DNA of 64,000 bases from JBEDUK01 sp963781595 (GCA_963781595.1 CAWAGG010000006.1:1364001-1428000), one strand, 5' to 3'; positions 34,961-44,286 are shown, counted from the first letter of the stretch. Notes: a model not told the origin generated them from the sequence alone. Program-made: numbers and translations.

Positions 34961-35581
34961 TCAGCGCTCGGCGATCCCGCGCACGATCGCGAAGCCGCCG
35001 CCGGACAGCCGTCGCAGCTTCACGTGCGCGAGGCCCGCGGCGTGCAGGAACGACCCGAGCTCCGCGGACCGGTAGAGCCGAACGTGTCCCGGCTCCGTCC
35101 GACGGAGGATCCGGTCGGCGAACCGTGCGGTCGCGAGGTCGGCGCACGCGTCGCCGATCACGAGCCGCCCACCCGTCGCCAGGACGCGCGCCATCTCGCG
35201 GACGGCCTGCATCGGGTCCGGATAGTGGTGGAACGAATTCGAACAGAGCACCGCCGTGAAGGCGCGGTCGGCGAACGGGAGCCGCTCGGCGTCGGCGACC
35301 TCGAAGGTCACGTTCGGGGTGCAGTTCGCAAGGTCGGCGGCCCGACGGATCATCTCCGGCGACAGGTCGATCCCCGTGACGATGGCCCCCGCAGCGGCGG
35401 CGGCGCGCGACGCGGTGCCGGTCCCGCACCCGACGTCGAGCATCCGGTCCGACGGCCCGGGATCGACCGCGGCGAGCGATGCGCGCTGGACGGGGTCGCG
35501 CCACCGCGCGGTGACGCCTCCGTCGTAGCCGCTCGCCCGTCGATCGAACCATCGGCGCGCGGCATCCTTCCGCGTGTCCAT
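34961..35581 (-). CDS. Class I SAM-dependent methyltransferase (UbiE/Methyltransf_11 type)
   Basis: A 206-residue protein. Motif I is MLDVGCGTGTASRAAAAAGA, followed by GIDLSPEMIRRA, FEVADAERLPFADRAFTAVL and FHHYPDPMQAVREMARVL. Substrate unknown. ATG 35581 is used because homology begins there (RRWFDRRASGYDGG). It is convergent with the ATPase gene and divergent from fbiC. Confidence 0.82.
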   Translation of the reverse strand: MDTRKDAARRWFDRRASGYDGGVTARWRDPVQRASLAAVDPGPSDRMLDVGCGTGTASRAAAAAGAIVTGIDLSPEMIRRAADLANCTPNVTFEVADAERLPFADRAFTAVLCSNSFHHYPDPMQAVREMARVLATGGRLVIGDACADLATARFADRILRRTEPGHVRLYRSAELGSFLHAAGLAHVKLRRLSGGGFAIVRGIAER

Positions 35582-35656
35582 CGGCGCGAGTGTAGGTCGC
35601 GCCGCACGCGTTCGCGCTGGAGGCGCACGAAGGCCGAACCTTCGCGCGCCAGCGGG

Positions 35657-35662
35657 TAGGGT
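35657..35662 (+). promoter_or_regulatory. Probable -10 hexamer of fbiC
   Basis: TAGGGT lies 52 nt upstream of the fbiC ATG in the divergent region with the methyltransferase gene. Confidence 0.35.
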
Positions 35663-35713
35663 GGTGGCCAGCGTGACCCGACCGAGCCCTCGACGACCTG
35701 ATCGACCGGCGCG

Positions 35714-38227
35714 ATGACCGAACGACCGCACGAGCTCCGCCGCGCGCTGGCGCGCGCGCATGCCGGGAAGTCGCTCACGGTCGCGGAGGCCACGGCACTG
35801 CTCGACGCGCGGGGCGACGCGCTCGCCGAGCTGATGGACCTCGCGGCAGTGCTGCGGGACCGCGGGCACGGCCGGGCGATCACGTATTCGCGGAAGGTGT
35901 TCGTCCCGCTGACGATGCTGTGCCGCGACCATTGCCACTACTGCACGTTCGCGAAGCCGCCGGCGAAGCTGGACACGCCGTTCCTCGCCCCGGACGAGGT
36001 CGTCGCGATCGCCGAGGCGGGGCGCCGCGCCGGATGCAAGGAGGCGCTGTTCACCCTCGGCGACAAGCCGGAGGATCGATACCCCGTCGCCCGCGAGTGG
36101 CTCGCCTCGTACGGCTACGCGTCGACGCTGGACTACCTCCGCGCGGTAAGCATCCGGGTGATCGAGGAGACCGGCCTGCTGCCGCACCTGAACCCCGGCG
36201 TGATGTCGTGGGAGGACATGGCGCGGCTGAAGCACGTGAGCGCGTCCATGGGGATCATGCTCGAGACGTCGTCCGAGCGCCTCTCGACGAAGGGCGGCCC
36301 GCACTTCGGGTCGCCCGACAAGGTCCCCGCGGTCCGGTTGCGCACGATCGAGGACGCCGGGCGTCTGTCGATCCCGTTCACGACCGGGATCCTCGTTGGC
36401 ATCGGTGAGACGCCTCTGGAGCGCGCGGAGTCGTTGTTCGCGATCCGTTCGCTGCACCTGACGTACCGGCACGTCCAGGAGGTGATCGTCCAGAACTTCC
36501 GGGCGAAGCCGGGGACGGCGATGCATGAAGCACCGGAGCCGGGGGAGGACGAGTTCCTCGCGACGATCAGCGTCGCACGTATCGTGCTGGGGCCGCGCGC
36601 GAACGTTCAGGCGCCGCCGAACCTCTCCGATCCGAACTACCCACGGCTGATCGACGCCGGCATCAACGATTTCGGCGGGGTCTCGCCGGTGACGATCGAC
36701 CACGTGAACCCCGAGGCCCCCTGGCCGACGCTCCGTGCCCTGGCCGCACGGACGGCGGAACGCGGCTACGAGCTCCGCGAGCGCCTGACCATCTATCCCG
36801 AGTACGCCCTGCGACCGGACCCCTGGATCGCCGGCAAGATGCAGGAGCCGGTGGCACGGCTGCTGAGCGCCGATGGGCTCGCCGTCGACGGCCAGCGACC
36901 GGAACCCGTCGCGTGGCAGGACCCCGAGGTCCGGTGGAAGCCGCGCACGATCGACCTGACGTTCGCGAAGGCAGAGGGCGCGGGCCTGCGCGTCGACGCG
37001 GACGACGTGTACGGGAGCTTCGACGCGATCGAGGTCACCGACGGGTGGGCGCGGCGCGAGCGCCGTTCGCCCGAGCGTCTCGATGCGGACGTGCGCGCGG
37101 CGCTCGCGCGCGCGGCCGCTGGCGAGGGCGCATCCCTGAGCGACGCGCATGCGCTGGCGCTGTTCGAAGCGGAAGGTCCTGCGCTGGAGGCGGTCTGCCT
37201 CGTCGCCGACGACCTGCGCCATGACGCGGTCGGCGATGAGGTCACCTACGTCGTGAACCGGAACATCAACTTCACGAACGTCTGCTACACGGGGTGCCGG
37301 TTCTGCGCGTTCGCGCAGCGCGAGATCGACGCGGAGTCGTACACGCTGTCCCTCGACGAGGTCGCCGACCGCGCGCAGGAGGCATGGGACTACGGCGCGA
37401 CCGAGGTCTGCATCCAGGGCGGACTGCACCCGTCGCTACCCGGGGAGTTCTACTTCCGGATCCTCGACGCGGTCCGGGCGCGGGTTCCGAACATCCACAT
37501 CCATGCCTTCAGCCCGATGGAGGTGCTGAACGGGTCGACCCGACTCGGCATCTCGTTCGGAGAGTTCCTGACCGAATGTCGGACGCGCGGCCTCGGCACG
37601 ATGCCGGGGACCGCGGCCGAGATCCTCGACGACGACGTGCGATGGGTACTGACGAAGGGGAAGCTCCCGGCCGACACGTGGGAGACCATCGTCAAGGCGG
37701 CGCACGGGCTCGGGATCCGGAGCAGTTCGACGATCATGTACGGGCACGTCGATGCCCCGCCCCACTGGGTCGCCCACATCAAGCGCCTGGGGCGGATCCA
37801 GCGCGAGACGGGCGGGTTCACGGAGTTCGTCCCGCTGCCGTTCGTGCACCAGAACTCGCCGATCTACCTAGCCGGCAAGGCGCGGCCGGGTCCGTCGCTC
37901 GCCGACAACCGCCGGATGCACGCGGTGGCGCGGATCCTCCTGGAGGGCCTGATCCCGAACGTCCAGGTGTCGTGGGTGAAGATGGGGATGCCCTACTGCC
38001 AGGCGATCCTCCAGGGCGGCGCGAACGACTTCGGCGGCACGCTGATGGAGGAGACGATCAGCCGGATGGCGGGCGCCGAGCACGGGATCCGCAAGGAGCC
38101 GGAAGAGTTCGTCGAAGCGATCCGGGCGATCGGCCGCGTCCCCGCCGAGCGCACGACCACCTACGGGAGGGTCGATCGTGCGCCGCTCGCGGGCCTCGGC
38201 GGCCGCGGCGCTCGAACGGTCAGGTAG
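35714..38227 (+). CDS. fbiC: FO synthase FbiC (fused CofG-CofH radical SAM enzyme)
   Basis: An 837-residue bifunctional enzyme that makes the F420 chromophore FO from tyrosine and a ribityl-uracil precursor. The CofG half has the radical-SAM cysteines C70, C74, C77 (CRDHCHYC). The CofH half has C524, C528, C531 (CYTGCRFC). Other blocks are EALFTLGDKPEDRYP, HLNPGVMSWEDM, CIQGGLHPSLPGEFYF and GGANDFGGTLMEETISRMAG. Each cycle releases 5'-deoxyadenosine. Fusion of the two halves is the actinobacterial arrangement. It lies apart from the cofD-cofE operon. Confidence 0.95.
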   Translation: MTERPHELRRALARAHAGKSLTVAEATALLDARGDALAELMDLAAVLRDRGHGRAITYSRKVFVPLTMLCRDHCHYCTFAKPPAKLDTPFLAPDEVVAIAEAGRRAGCKEALFTLGDKPEDRYPVAREWLASYGYASTLDYLRAVSIRVIEETGLLPHLNPGVMSWEDMARLKHVSASMGIMLETSSERLSTKGGPHFGSPDKVPAVRLRTIEDAGRLSIPFTTGILVGIGETPLERAESLFAIRSLHLTYRHVQEVIVQNFRAKPGTAMHEAPEPGEDEFLATISVARIVLGPRANVQAPPNLSDPNYPRLIDAGINDFGGVSPVTIDHVNPEAPWPTLRALAARTAERGYELRERLTIYPEYALRPDPWIAGKMQEPVARLLSADGLAVDGQRPEPVAWQDPEVRWKPRTIDLTFAKAEGAGLRVDADDVYGSFDAIEVTDGWARRERRSPERLDADVRAALARAAAGEGASLSDAHALALFEAEGPALEAVCLVADDLRHDAVGDEVTYVVNRNINFTNVCYTGCRFCAFAQREIDAESYTLSLDEVADRAQEAWDYGATEVCIQGGLHPSLPGEFYFRILDAVRARVPNIHIHAFSPMEVLNGSTRLGISFGEFLTECRTRGLGTMPGTAAEILDDDVRWVLTKGKLPADTWETIVKAAHGLGIRSSSTIMYGHVDAPPHWVAHIKRLGRIQRETGGFTEFVPLPFVHQNSPIYLAGKARPGPSLADNRRMHAVARILLEGLIPNVQVSWVKMGMPYCQAILQGGANDFGGTLMEETISRMAGAEHGIRKEPEEFVEAIRAIGRVPAERTTTYGRVDRAPLAGLGGRGARTVR

Positions 38228-38316
38228 CGTTACCTTTCGGTCGAGTTTGCGTACGCGTCGCGGACCGGCCAGCATGCGTTCCGATGCGAGATCGTGGATG
38301 GGATCGGCGATCGGGC

Positions 38317-38363
38317 TTGCCATCGGGAGGGTCCGTGCCTCAGAATCACACGAATGTAATTCT
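38317..38363 (+). promoter_or_regulatory. whiB promoter with overlapping inverted repeat
   Basis: TTGCCA at 38317-38322 and CAGAAT at 38341-38346 with an 18-bp spacer form a plausible promoter. CAGAAT is also the left arm of an inverted repeat whose right arm, ATTCTG, lies at 38359-38364 with 12 bases between. This is the size of a dimeric regulator site, and it overlaps the -10. Confidence 0.4.
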
Positions 38364-38374
38364 GGGGGAGGCCG

Positions 38375-38602
38375 GTGCACCACTACATCCCATGGCAAGA
38401 GCGCGCACGATGCCGGGATCACGACCCGGAGATCTTCTTCCCCGAGAAGGGCGGTTCGTCGCGAGAGGCGAAGCGCATCTGTGCCGATTGCCCCGTCCGC
38501 ATCGAGTGCCTGAACTACGCGCTGCGCCGCGACGAGCGCTACGGCGTGTGGGGTGGCATGAGCGAACGGGAACGGCGTCGCCTGAAGCGCATGGCCAGCT
38601 GA
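38375..38602 (+). CDS. WhiB-family iron-sulfur transcriptional regulator
   Basis: A 75-residue actinobacteria-specific regulator binding a 4Fe-4S cluster through C13, C36, C39 and C45 (CADCPVRIEC). It also has the GVWGG turn and the basic tail ERERRRLKRM that follows it in this family. It lies just after fbiC and before the repeat protein; in mycobacteria WhiB2 sits in a comparable F420/mannose neighbourhood, so a WhiB2-like cell-division role is possible. GTG start with GGGGGAG five bases upstream. Confidence 0.93.
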   Translation: MHHYIPWQERARCRDHDPEIFFPEKGGSSREAKRICADCPVRIECLNYALRRDERYGVWGGMSERERRRLKRMAS

Positions 38603-38654
38603 AGCCAGCCGCGCGGCGCCGTCACGTCCAGGAAGGAAGGGAGGAGACGCAGCC

Positions 38655-39269
38655 ATGACCCCTGCACGGGTGAGTCCACGATCGACGGCGAAGAAGACCA
38701 CGGCGACCGCGAGCCGGGCGGCGCGCACGACGACGGCCACGCTGAAGGCGGCGCCCAAGCGCGCGGCGGCCTCCGGAGCGAAGGCGGCGGCCGGAGCGAA
38801 GACGGCCGCGACGCGTGCGAGTGCCGGAGCGAAGGCGGCGGCGGCCCGAGCGAGTGCCGACGTGAAGAAGGCGGCGTCGACGGCGAAGCGCGCGACGACC
38901 CGTAGGGTGGCGGCCGCGAAGAAGGCGGCGCCGGGTGCGAAGCGGGCCGCACCCGCGAAGAAGGCTGCACCGGCCAAGAAGGCCACACCCGCGAGGAAGG
39001 CTGCACCAGCGAAGAAGGCCACACCCGCCAGGAAGGCCGCACCGGCCGCGAAGAGGGCTGCACCGGCCAAGAAGGCCACACCCGCGAAGAAGGCTGCCCC
39101 TGCGAAGCGGGCGGCATCGGCCAAGAAGGCGGCACCGGCGGCCAAACGTTCGGCAACAGCGAAGCGTGCGGCGCCGGCCACGAAGGCTCCGGCCCGGAAG
39201 GCGCCCTCCCGCTCGGCACCGGCGAAGAAGGCGCCCGCGGCTCGGCGCTCCAGCTCCAGCTCTGCGTAA
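38655..39269 (+). CDS. Histone H1-like Lys/Ala/Pro-repeat protein
   Basis: A 204-residue, extremely basic, low-complexity protein. Residues 1-95 are Ala/Lys/Arg/Thr rich. From about 95 to 165 it is a near-perfect array of five-residue units such as AAPAK KATPA RKAAP. It ends in a Ser run. There is no globular domain. The composition matches H1-like nucleoid proteins (HctB, AlgP, tails of mycobacterial HupB), so DNA binding or compaction is likely. A strong purine-rich ribosome-binding site precedes the ATG and a strong hairpin follows. Internal DNA repeats make copy-number change likely. Confidence 0.75.
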   Translation: MTPARVSPRSTAKKTTATASRAARTTTATLKAAPKRAAASGAKAAAGAKTAATRASAGAKAAAARASADVKKAASTAKRATTRRVAAAKKAAPGAKRAAPAKKAAPAKKATPARKAAPAKKATPARKAAPAAKRAAPAKKATPAKKAAPAKRAASAKKAAPAAKRSATAKRAAPATKAPARKAPSRSAPAKKAPAARRSSSSSA

Positions 39270-39303
39270 CCGACGGGCCGCCTCATCGGAGGATCGATCG
39301 ACG

Positions 39304-39335
39304 GCAGGGACGGGAGCGAACGCTCCCGTCCCTGC
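39304..39335 (+). terminator. Strong hairpin after the repeat protein
   Basis: A 15-base perfect inverted repeat (39304-39318 with 39321-39335) with two central bases. Allowing a normal loop leaves a stem of about 13 pairs. It lies 34 nt after the stop and just before a TATCCT -10 (39349-39354) of the next gene. Confidence 0.65.
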
Positions 39336-39389
39336 GTTCGCCCAGTGCTATCCTCGCCGGGCTTCCTCGAACCACCACCTCTATGAGCC

Positions 39390-42300
39390 ATGTCCAGGAC
39401 CCATACCCCGACCGTGCCTGATGATGCCGCTGGCCAGCAGCAACGGACGCCGAACGTTCTGGTCGTGCTGGTATCGGAGGAGGGCATCGATGCGCTCCGG
39501 CAGTGCCTCGCGGCGCTGTCCCGTCAGACGCACCAGCGGATCGGGATCCTGGCCGTCGACAACGCGTCGACGGACGGATCGGCGGATCTCCTCGGATCCT
39601 CGCTCGGCGAGGATCGGGTCATCCGGCTCCCGGAGGACATGGGCTTCCCGGGCGCCGTCGCGGCGGCGCTGCATTCCGAGCACGCGCATCGGGCCGACTA
39701 CGTCCTGCTGATGCGCGACGACACGCTGCTCGCCCCCGAGGCGATCAGCGCGCTCGTCGAGGCCGCCGAGCGGATGGAGGGCGTCGGCGTGGTCGGCCCG
39801 AAGGTGCTCGACGCGGACGACCAGACCGTCATCCGCGAGATCGGGATGTCGGTCGATCTGTTCGGCCATCCGTACTCACCCCTCGAGGCCGGCGAGATCG
39901 ACCAGGGGCAGTACGACCGGATCCGCGAGGTCTTCTACGTCTCCTCGACCGCGATGCTCGTATCCGTCGCGGCCGTGACCCGGGCTGGGCCGCTGGATGA
40001 ACGGCTCCGCTCCGATCTCGACGAGATGGACCAGTGCTGGCGTATACGGCTCGCCGGGTTCCGCGTCCTGTGGACCCCGACGGCGGTCGCGCTCAGCCCT
40101 GGAGCACGGCGGGCCGGAACCACGACCTGGTCACGGACGCACACCCGCTACCTGCGCGAGCGGGCGGCGGTCGCCAGCATGCTGAAGAACTACGGCCTCC
40201 TGTCGCTCGCGTGGATCCTGCCCCTCGCGATCGGCCAGGCGCTGATCCGAACGATCAGCTACCTCTTCTCGCGGCGATTCGATGACGGCTGGCAGGTGGT
40301 CGCGGCATGGGGCTGGAACGTGGCGCACCTGTTCGGGACCGGCCGCCGCCGCGCGCGCGCGCAGGCCGTCCGCGCGGTGCCCGATCGCCACGTCCGGCAG
40401 TTCATGGCCTCCGTCTGGATCCGGTTCGACCAGTGGAGCCGGCACACGATGGAGACGCTGCGGCCGGCCGTCACCGCCGCTGTCGCCGCCGAAGTAGACG
40501 GCGAGGTCGAACGCCCTACCGCCTGGGCCCGCACCCGGACGTTGGCGCTGGCGCATCCCGTCGCCGTGGCGTGGGTGCTCACGGCACTGGTGGTCGCGAT
40601 GTCCTACCGGCACCTGCTCACGGCCTCCCCGCTCGCCGGTGGCGCGCTCGCGGCGTTCCCGTCCTCGCCGCGCGGGTTCTTCGACGAGTTCCTCTCCGGG
40701 CTGCGACACACCGCCCTCGGCGGGGCGGCGCCGGGCACGCCGGCTCTCGCCATGCTTGGCGTCTCGAGCGCGATCGCCTTCGCGAACCCCTCCCTCGCGC
40801 AGAAGGTGCTGCTGCTCGCGCTGCCCGTGCTCGCGTCGATCGGGTGCTACCGCGCCCTCCAGCGGATCCCGGTCGGACGGACCGCCGCCGTCCTCGGGGC
40901 TGCGTGCTACGGGCTGAGCCCGATCGTGCTGTGGGGCCTGTCCGATGGCCGGCTGCCCGAGCTGGTGTTCATCGCCGGGCTCCCGTGGCTGACGGGCAGG
41001 GTGATCGCGCTCCTCGGGTCGAACCCACCCGCTCGCCGGGTGCGGTGGATCGGCGGCGCGGCACTCGGCCTCGCGGCGCTGGGGTCGTTCTTCCCGGGAG
41101 CGTTCCTGGCGGTCGCGGTCGTCGCCGCGATCGCCGTGATCCTGCCGGGCGGAGGCGGACGCGTCGCCGGCCTGGCTCGCGTCGGCCTGGCCGTCGTCGG
41201 GGCCGTGCTCCTCGCGTGGCCCGCGACCGTCGGCATCCTCGGCTCGGCCGGCCGCAGCCTTGCGGACGGTGTCGGCACGCCGTCGTTCGGCGACGCGCTT
41301 CGGGTCGCCCTCGCGCCCGCGCCGGGCGACTGGGTGATCGCGTTCTTCCTACCGGTCGCCGCCGCGTTGGGACTGGGCTTCGCGTCGGGGCAGCTCCGGC
41401 GTCCGGCCGCGCGGTCGATGCTCATGATGCTCGCCGGCGTCTACCTGGCGTGGGCGGCGGCGAACGGTTGGCTCCCGCCATGGCTGTCGAACCCCGTGTC
41501 GTACGCCGCCCTCGCGGCGTTCGGGATGGCGTCGCTCGCGGCGATGGGCTTGGAGAGCGTTCTGTCCGGCCTGCACCGGCGCTCGTTCGGGATCGCGCAG
41601 TTCGGGTCGGCGCTGCTCGTCGGCGTCGTGACGGTTGGTCTCGCGGGCCAGGCGTTCCAGGCGATGCGGGGGAGCTGGGATATCGGTGCCGGTGACCGGG
41701 TCTCGCCGGCGTACGCGGTCATCCAGCCGGTGAACGGCGAGTCCTACCGCGTCCTGTGGATCGGGCGACGGCTGGGCGGAAGTTTCCCCGCTCCGGGCGG
41801 CGTCCCCATGGGCACGGCGGCGGCGGGGAGCGCATCCGTCCGGTTCGCCGTGACCGCCCCGGCCGGCGCATCGGCGTACGAGTTCGGTCGCTCCTTCGGC
41901 GGGTCCGGGTACGGCGCGTTATCCGAGGTGTTGTCGTCGATCCTGTCCGGGCCGACCCGGCAGGGCGGTGCGATGCTCGCGCAGTTCGGCATCCGCTACG
42001 TGGTAGCGGGCAACGGCGACCTTCCGGACGCGGCCGCGCTGCGTCTGGGCGAGCAGCTCGACCTGGTCGGCGCGCGCGCCGCCGGGCTCACGATCTTCCG
42101 CGACTCCGTGACGGTGCCACCGGCCTCCGCGATCCCCGACCCGTCCTGGCGGCTCGCGGCCGCGACCGGCGACCCGAGGTCCGCCGCGGCGCTCCAACAG
42201 CCGGACGCGGTGCCGCTGGCGGGCAGCGACGGGTCCTTCACGGGCGGCCCGTACCCCGGGCGCACCTTCCCCCCAGGATCGAGCGTCCTGCTGACCCAGG

Positions 42301-42521
42301 AGTACGACGGACGCTGGCGGCTCACGCCGACCGGCGGAGGACCCGAGGTCGCACCGCGTCCCGCGTTCGGCTGGGCCGTCGGCGTGCCGTACCGACCGAC
42401 GTCGGCCGGCTTCACCTTCACGTTCACCGGCCAGACCCGGCGAACCATCGAGGTGGTGCTGCTGTCGATCCTGTGGCTCGCCGCGCTGTGGGTCACCCGG
42501 CGGCCGTCGAGGGTGGCCTGA
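39390..42521 (+). CDS. Bimodular GT2 glycosyltransferase fused to a large membrane domain
   Basis: A 1043-residue protein. Residues 20-260 are a GT2 domain (NVLVVLVSEEGIDALRQCLA, ILAVDNASTDGSADL, DMGFPGAVAAAL, LLMRDDT as the DxD site, DEMDQCWRIRLAGF). From about 275 onward it has a dozen or more membrane helices, and the last 260 residues are a soluble outer beta-rich region (GPYPGRTFPPGSSVLLTQEY). Large GT2-membrane proteins of this kind occur in actinobacterial envelope clusters. It probably uses a nucleotide sugar inside the cell and hands over or displays the product outside. Its stop overlaps the next start. Confidence 0.8.
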   Translation: MSRTHTPTVPDDAAGQQQRTPNVLVVLVSEEGIDALRQCLAALSRQTHQRIGILAVDNASTDGSADLLGSSLGEDRVIRLPEDMGFPGAVAAALHSEHAHRADYVLLMRDDTLLAPEAISALVEAAERMEGVGVVGPKVLDADDQTVIREIGMSVDLFGHPYSPLEAGEIDQGQYDRIREVFYVSSTAMLVSVAAVTRAGPLDERLRSDLDEMDQCWRIRLAGFRVLWTPTAVALSPGARRAGTTTWSRTHTRYLRERAAVASMLKNYGLLSLAWILPLAIGQALIRTISYLFSRRFDDGWQVVAAWGWNVAHLFGTGRRRARAQAVRAVPDRHVRQFMASVWIRFDQWSRHTMETLRPAVTAAVAAEVDGEVERPTAWARTRTLALAHPVAVAWVLTALVVAMSYRHLLTASPLAGGALAAFPSSPRGFFDEFLSGLRHTALGGAAPGTPALAMLGVSSAIAFANPSLAQKVLLLALPVLASIGCYRALQRIPVGRTAAVLGAACYGLSPIVLWGLSDGRLPELVFIAGLPWLTGRVIALLGSNPPARRVRWIGGAALGLAALGSFFPGAFLAVAVVAAIAVILPGGGGRVAGLARVGLAVVGAVLLAWPATVGILGSAGRSLADGVGTPSFGDALRVALAPAPGDWVIAFFLPVAAALGLGFASGQLRRPAARSMLMMLAGVYLAWAAANGWLPPWLSNPVSYAALAAFGMASLAAMGLESVLSGLHRRSFGIAQFGSALLVGVVTVGLAGQAFQAMRGSWDIGAGDRVSPAYAVIQPVNGESYRVLWIGRRLGGSFPAPGGVPMGTAAAGSASVRFAVTAPAGASAYEFGRSFGGSGYGALSEVLSSILSGPTRQGGAMLAQFGIRYVVAGNGDLPDAAALRLGEQLDLVGARAAGLTIFRDSVTVPPASAIPDPSWRLAAATGDPRSAAALQQPDAVPLAGSDGSFTGGPYPGRTFPPGSSVLLTQEYDGRWRLTPTGGGPEVAPRPAFGWAVGVPYRPTSAGFTFTFTGQTRRTIEVVLLSILWLAALWVTRRPSRVA

Positions 42522-43930
42522 TGGCCGACCAGCGCCAGGACGACGGAGCGGTGCCGTCGAACGGCTCCCGCGGTCCGACGGGCGGTGCTCGCCTCCTGGC
42601 CGTAGCCGGCCTCGCCGTGCTGGTCGTCCTCTCCGGCACCCTGCTCGACCGGGCGGGGAGCAGCCCCCCGCCGCCGACGCCGCCGGGTTCCAGGGTCGCC
42701 TCGGGAGCGTGGTTCTGCCCGCACGGCGGCGGTTCGGGCTGGACCGGGTGGATCGCGGTGGCGAACCCCGGCCGATCGCCGGTTCGGGTCCGAACGACGA
42801 CGTTCGGCGCGCAGGGGGTCGTGCTGGTCCGCAGCTTCACGCTGCCCCCGTCGCGCGAGGCCTACCGCCAGATCCCGGTGACCGACCCCGGCGCGTCGAC
42901 GGAGGTCGAGTACGTCGGAGGCTGGGTCGCCGCGGGCGCGGTCGTCCGTTCGTCCGGGTCCGGCGCCGACGTGGCCGCCGAACGGTGCGTCGCGGGGCGC
43001 AACCGGGGATGGTTCCTGCCGGACGAGACGACCGCGGCGGACGAGAAGGCCGCGATCGTCGTGATGAACCCGTACGGGGTGCCGGCCGAGTTCAACGTCG
43101 TCATCAGGACCGACCTGCCGCGGACCGTTCGCCCGGGTCCGCTCACCCCCGTCGTGCTGGATCCGTTCACGGCGACGTCGATCCCCGTCGCTCCCTGGGC
43201 CCTGGAGGGACCGAACGAGCACACCGTGACGGTGCAGATCGTCCCCGAGGTCGGGAAGGTCATCGCGGGCAGCCTCGTGTCCTCGCCGCGTGGCGTGCGC
43301 TCCGAGGTCGGGATCGCCGCCGGCGCGGCGCGCTGGGTGCTCCCGGCCGCGGGCTACGGTTCGCCGGTCCGGCTCGAGCTGCTGAACGTCGGCACGACGC
43401 GGGCCAGGCTGACCGTGGAGGCCTCGGGCTCCAAGGGCTCGACCACGATCCCCGACGCGACCGGGGCGGATCTGGACCCGGGCGAGGCACGGACGTTCGA
43501 CGTCGGTGAGGTGGCCGACGCGGGGATCCTGGTCGACGCCGGGAAGGCATCGGTCGCGGTTGCCCTGCGGATGGCCGGGCCGAACGGCGGAGAGGCCACG
43601 ATCGCGGGTTGGCCGAACCCGGCGCGCCGGTGGGCGGTTCCGCCGACGCTCCCTCCGACGGGGGGCACCGCCCAGCTCGCCCTGCAGAACCCGACCGGCG
43701 CCGACGCGACCGTGCGCATCCTGTGGATCGGGCCCGACGGGCCGAAGGGGACCGGCACCACATCGGTCTCGGTGCCGGCGGGCCGAACGATCGTGGTCGA
43801 TGTCCCGGACGCCGACGTGCCGCTGTTCGCGCTGGTCACGGCCGTGAAGGGGTCGATCGTCGTCGGCGAGACGTCCCGGTCGATCGGGTCCTCCGCGTTC
43901 GCCGCGACGGTCGGGATCCCGCTCCCGTAG
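42521..43930 (+). CDS. DUF5719-like secreted or anchored protein
   Basis: A 469-residue protein with one N-terminal membrane helix (LLAVAGLAVLVVLSGTLL, about 23-40), a Pro-rich linker and repeated beta-sandwich modules of similar sequence (GWTGWIAVANPGRSPVRVRT, AAIVVMNPYGVPAEFNVVI, VRLELLNVGTTRARLTVEA, AQLALQNPTGADATVRI). In other actinobacteria DUF5719 proteins follow a large GT2-membrane gene, as here, where the genes overlap by one base. Function unknown, probably in envelope polysaccharide assembly. Confidence 0.7.
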   Translation: MADQRQDDGAVPSNGSRGPTGGARLLAVAGLAVLVVLSGTLLDRAGSSPPPPTPPGSRVASGAWFCPHGGGSGWTGWIAVANPGRSPVRVRTTTFGAQGVVLVRSFTLPPSREAYRQIPVTDPGASTEVEYVGGWVAAGAVVRSSGSGADVAAERCVAGRNRGWFLPDETTAADEKAAIVVMNPYGVPAEFNVVIRTDLPRTVRPGPLTPVVLDPFTATSIPVAPWALEGPNEHTVTVQIVPEVGKVIAGSLVSSPRGVRSEVGIAAGAARWVLPAAGYGSPVRLELLNVGTTRARLTVEASGSKGSTTIPDATGADLDPGEARTFDVGEVADAGILVDAGKASVAVALRMAGPNGGEATIAGWPNPARRWAVPPTLPPTGGTAQLALQNPTGADATVRILWIGPDGPKGTGTTSVSVPAGRTIVVDVPDADVPLFALVTAVKGSIVVGETSRSIGSSAFAATVGIPLP

Positions 43931-43990
43931 CTCGTCGTCCGGCCGGCGGAGGCCGGCATGGCGGCGCCGCCCGGACCGGTCGACCCCCGC

Positions 43991-44010
43991 GTGTCCCCCA
44001 TCGGGGGCAC
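43991..44010 (+). terminator. Hairpin after the DUF5719-like gene
   Basis: CCCCC pairs with GGGGG around a three-base loop, and the stem is extended by three pairs with one bulged T. It lies about 60 nt after the stop. Confidence 0.35.
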
Positions 44011-44094
44011 GGCAGCATGATCACGATGGGCCATGGCCGAAATGGCCCGACCGGACCATCTGGCGCCGAGAGCCGCAGGCCGAAGGTTGGTGCC

Positions 44095-44286
44095 ATGGGA
44101 CACGCGATCGCAACGAAGGCCAGATGCCCGAGCTGCGGCTCGGACGAAGTGCTGGCCCTGAGCATGGTGGTGGGCGAATCCGACCTCCGGTTCACCTGCT
44201 GCGTCGCCTGCGAGAACCGGTGGTGGGAGCGCGAGGGCCGTTCGATCCCCCTGCGCTCCGTGCTGGGGATCGTCTCCTCCCGCTAG
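44095..44286 (+). CDS. Small zinc-ribbon protein
   Basis: A 63-residue protein with two Cys pairs (CPSCGSDEV and CCVACENRWW), the spacing of a TFIIS-like zinc ribbon, ending PLRSVLGIVSSR. Similar tiny proteins occur beside phosphomannomutase in actinobacteria. Role unknown; a nucleic-acid or protein contact is the usual guess. ATG 44095 has GAAGG upstream; longer in-frame starts exist back to about 44017. Confidence 0.6.
   Translation: MGHAIATKARCPSCGSDEVLALSMVVGESDLRFTCCVACENRWWEREGRSIPLRSVLGIVSSR

Noticed and set aside
38935..39140. Regular short DNA repeats that could suggest a CRISPR-like or satellite array
   Set aside because: The repeats are codon-phased and encode the Ala-Pro-Lys units of the histone-like protein; there are no unique spacers.
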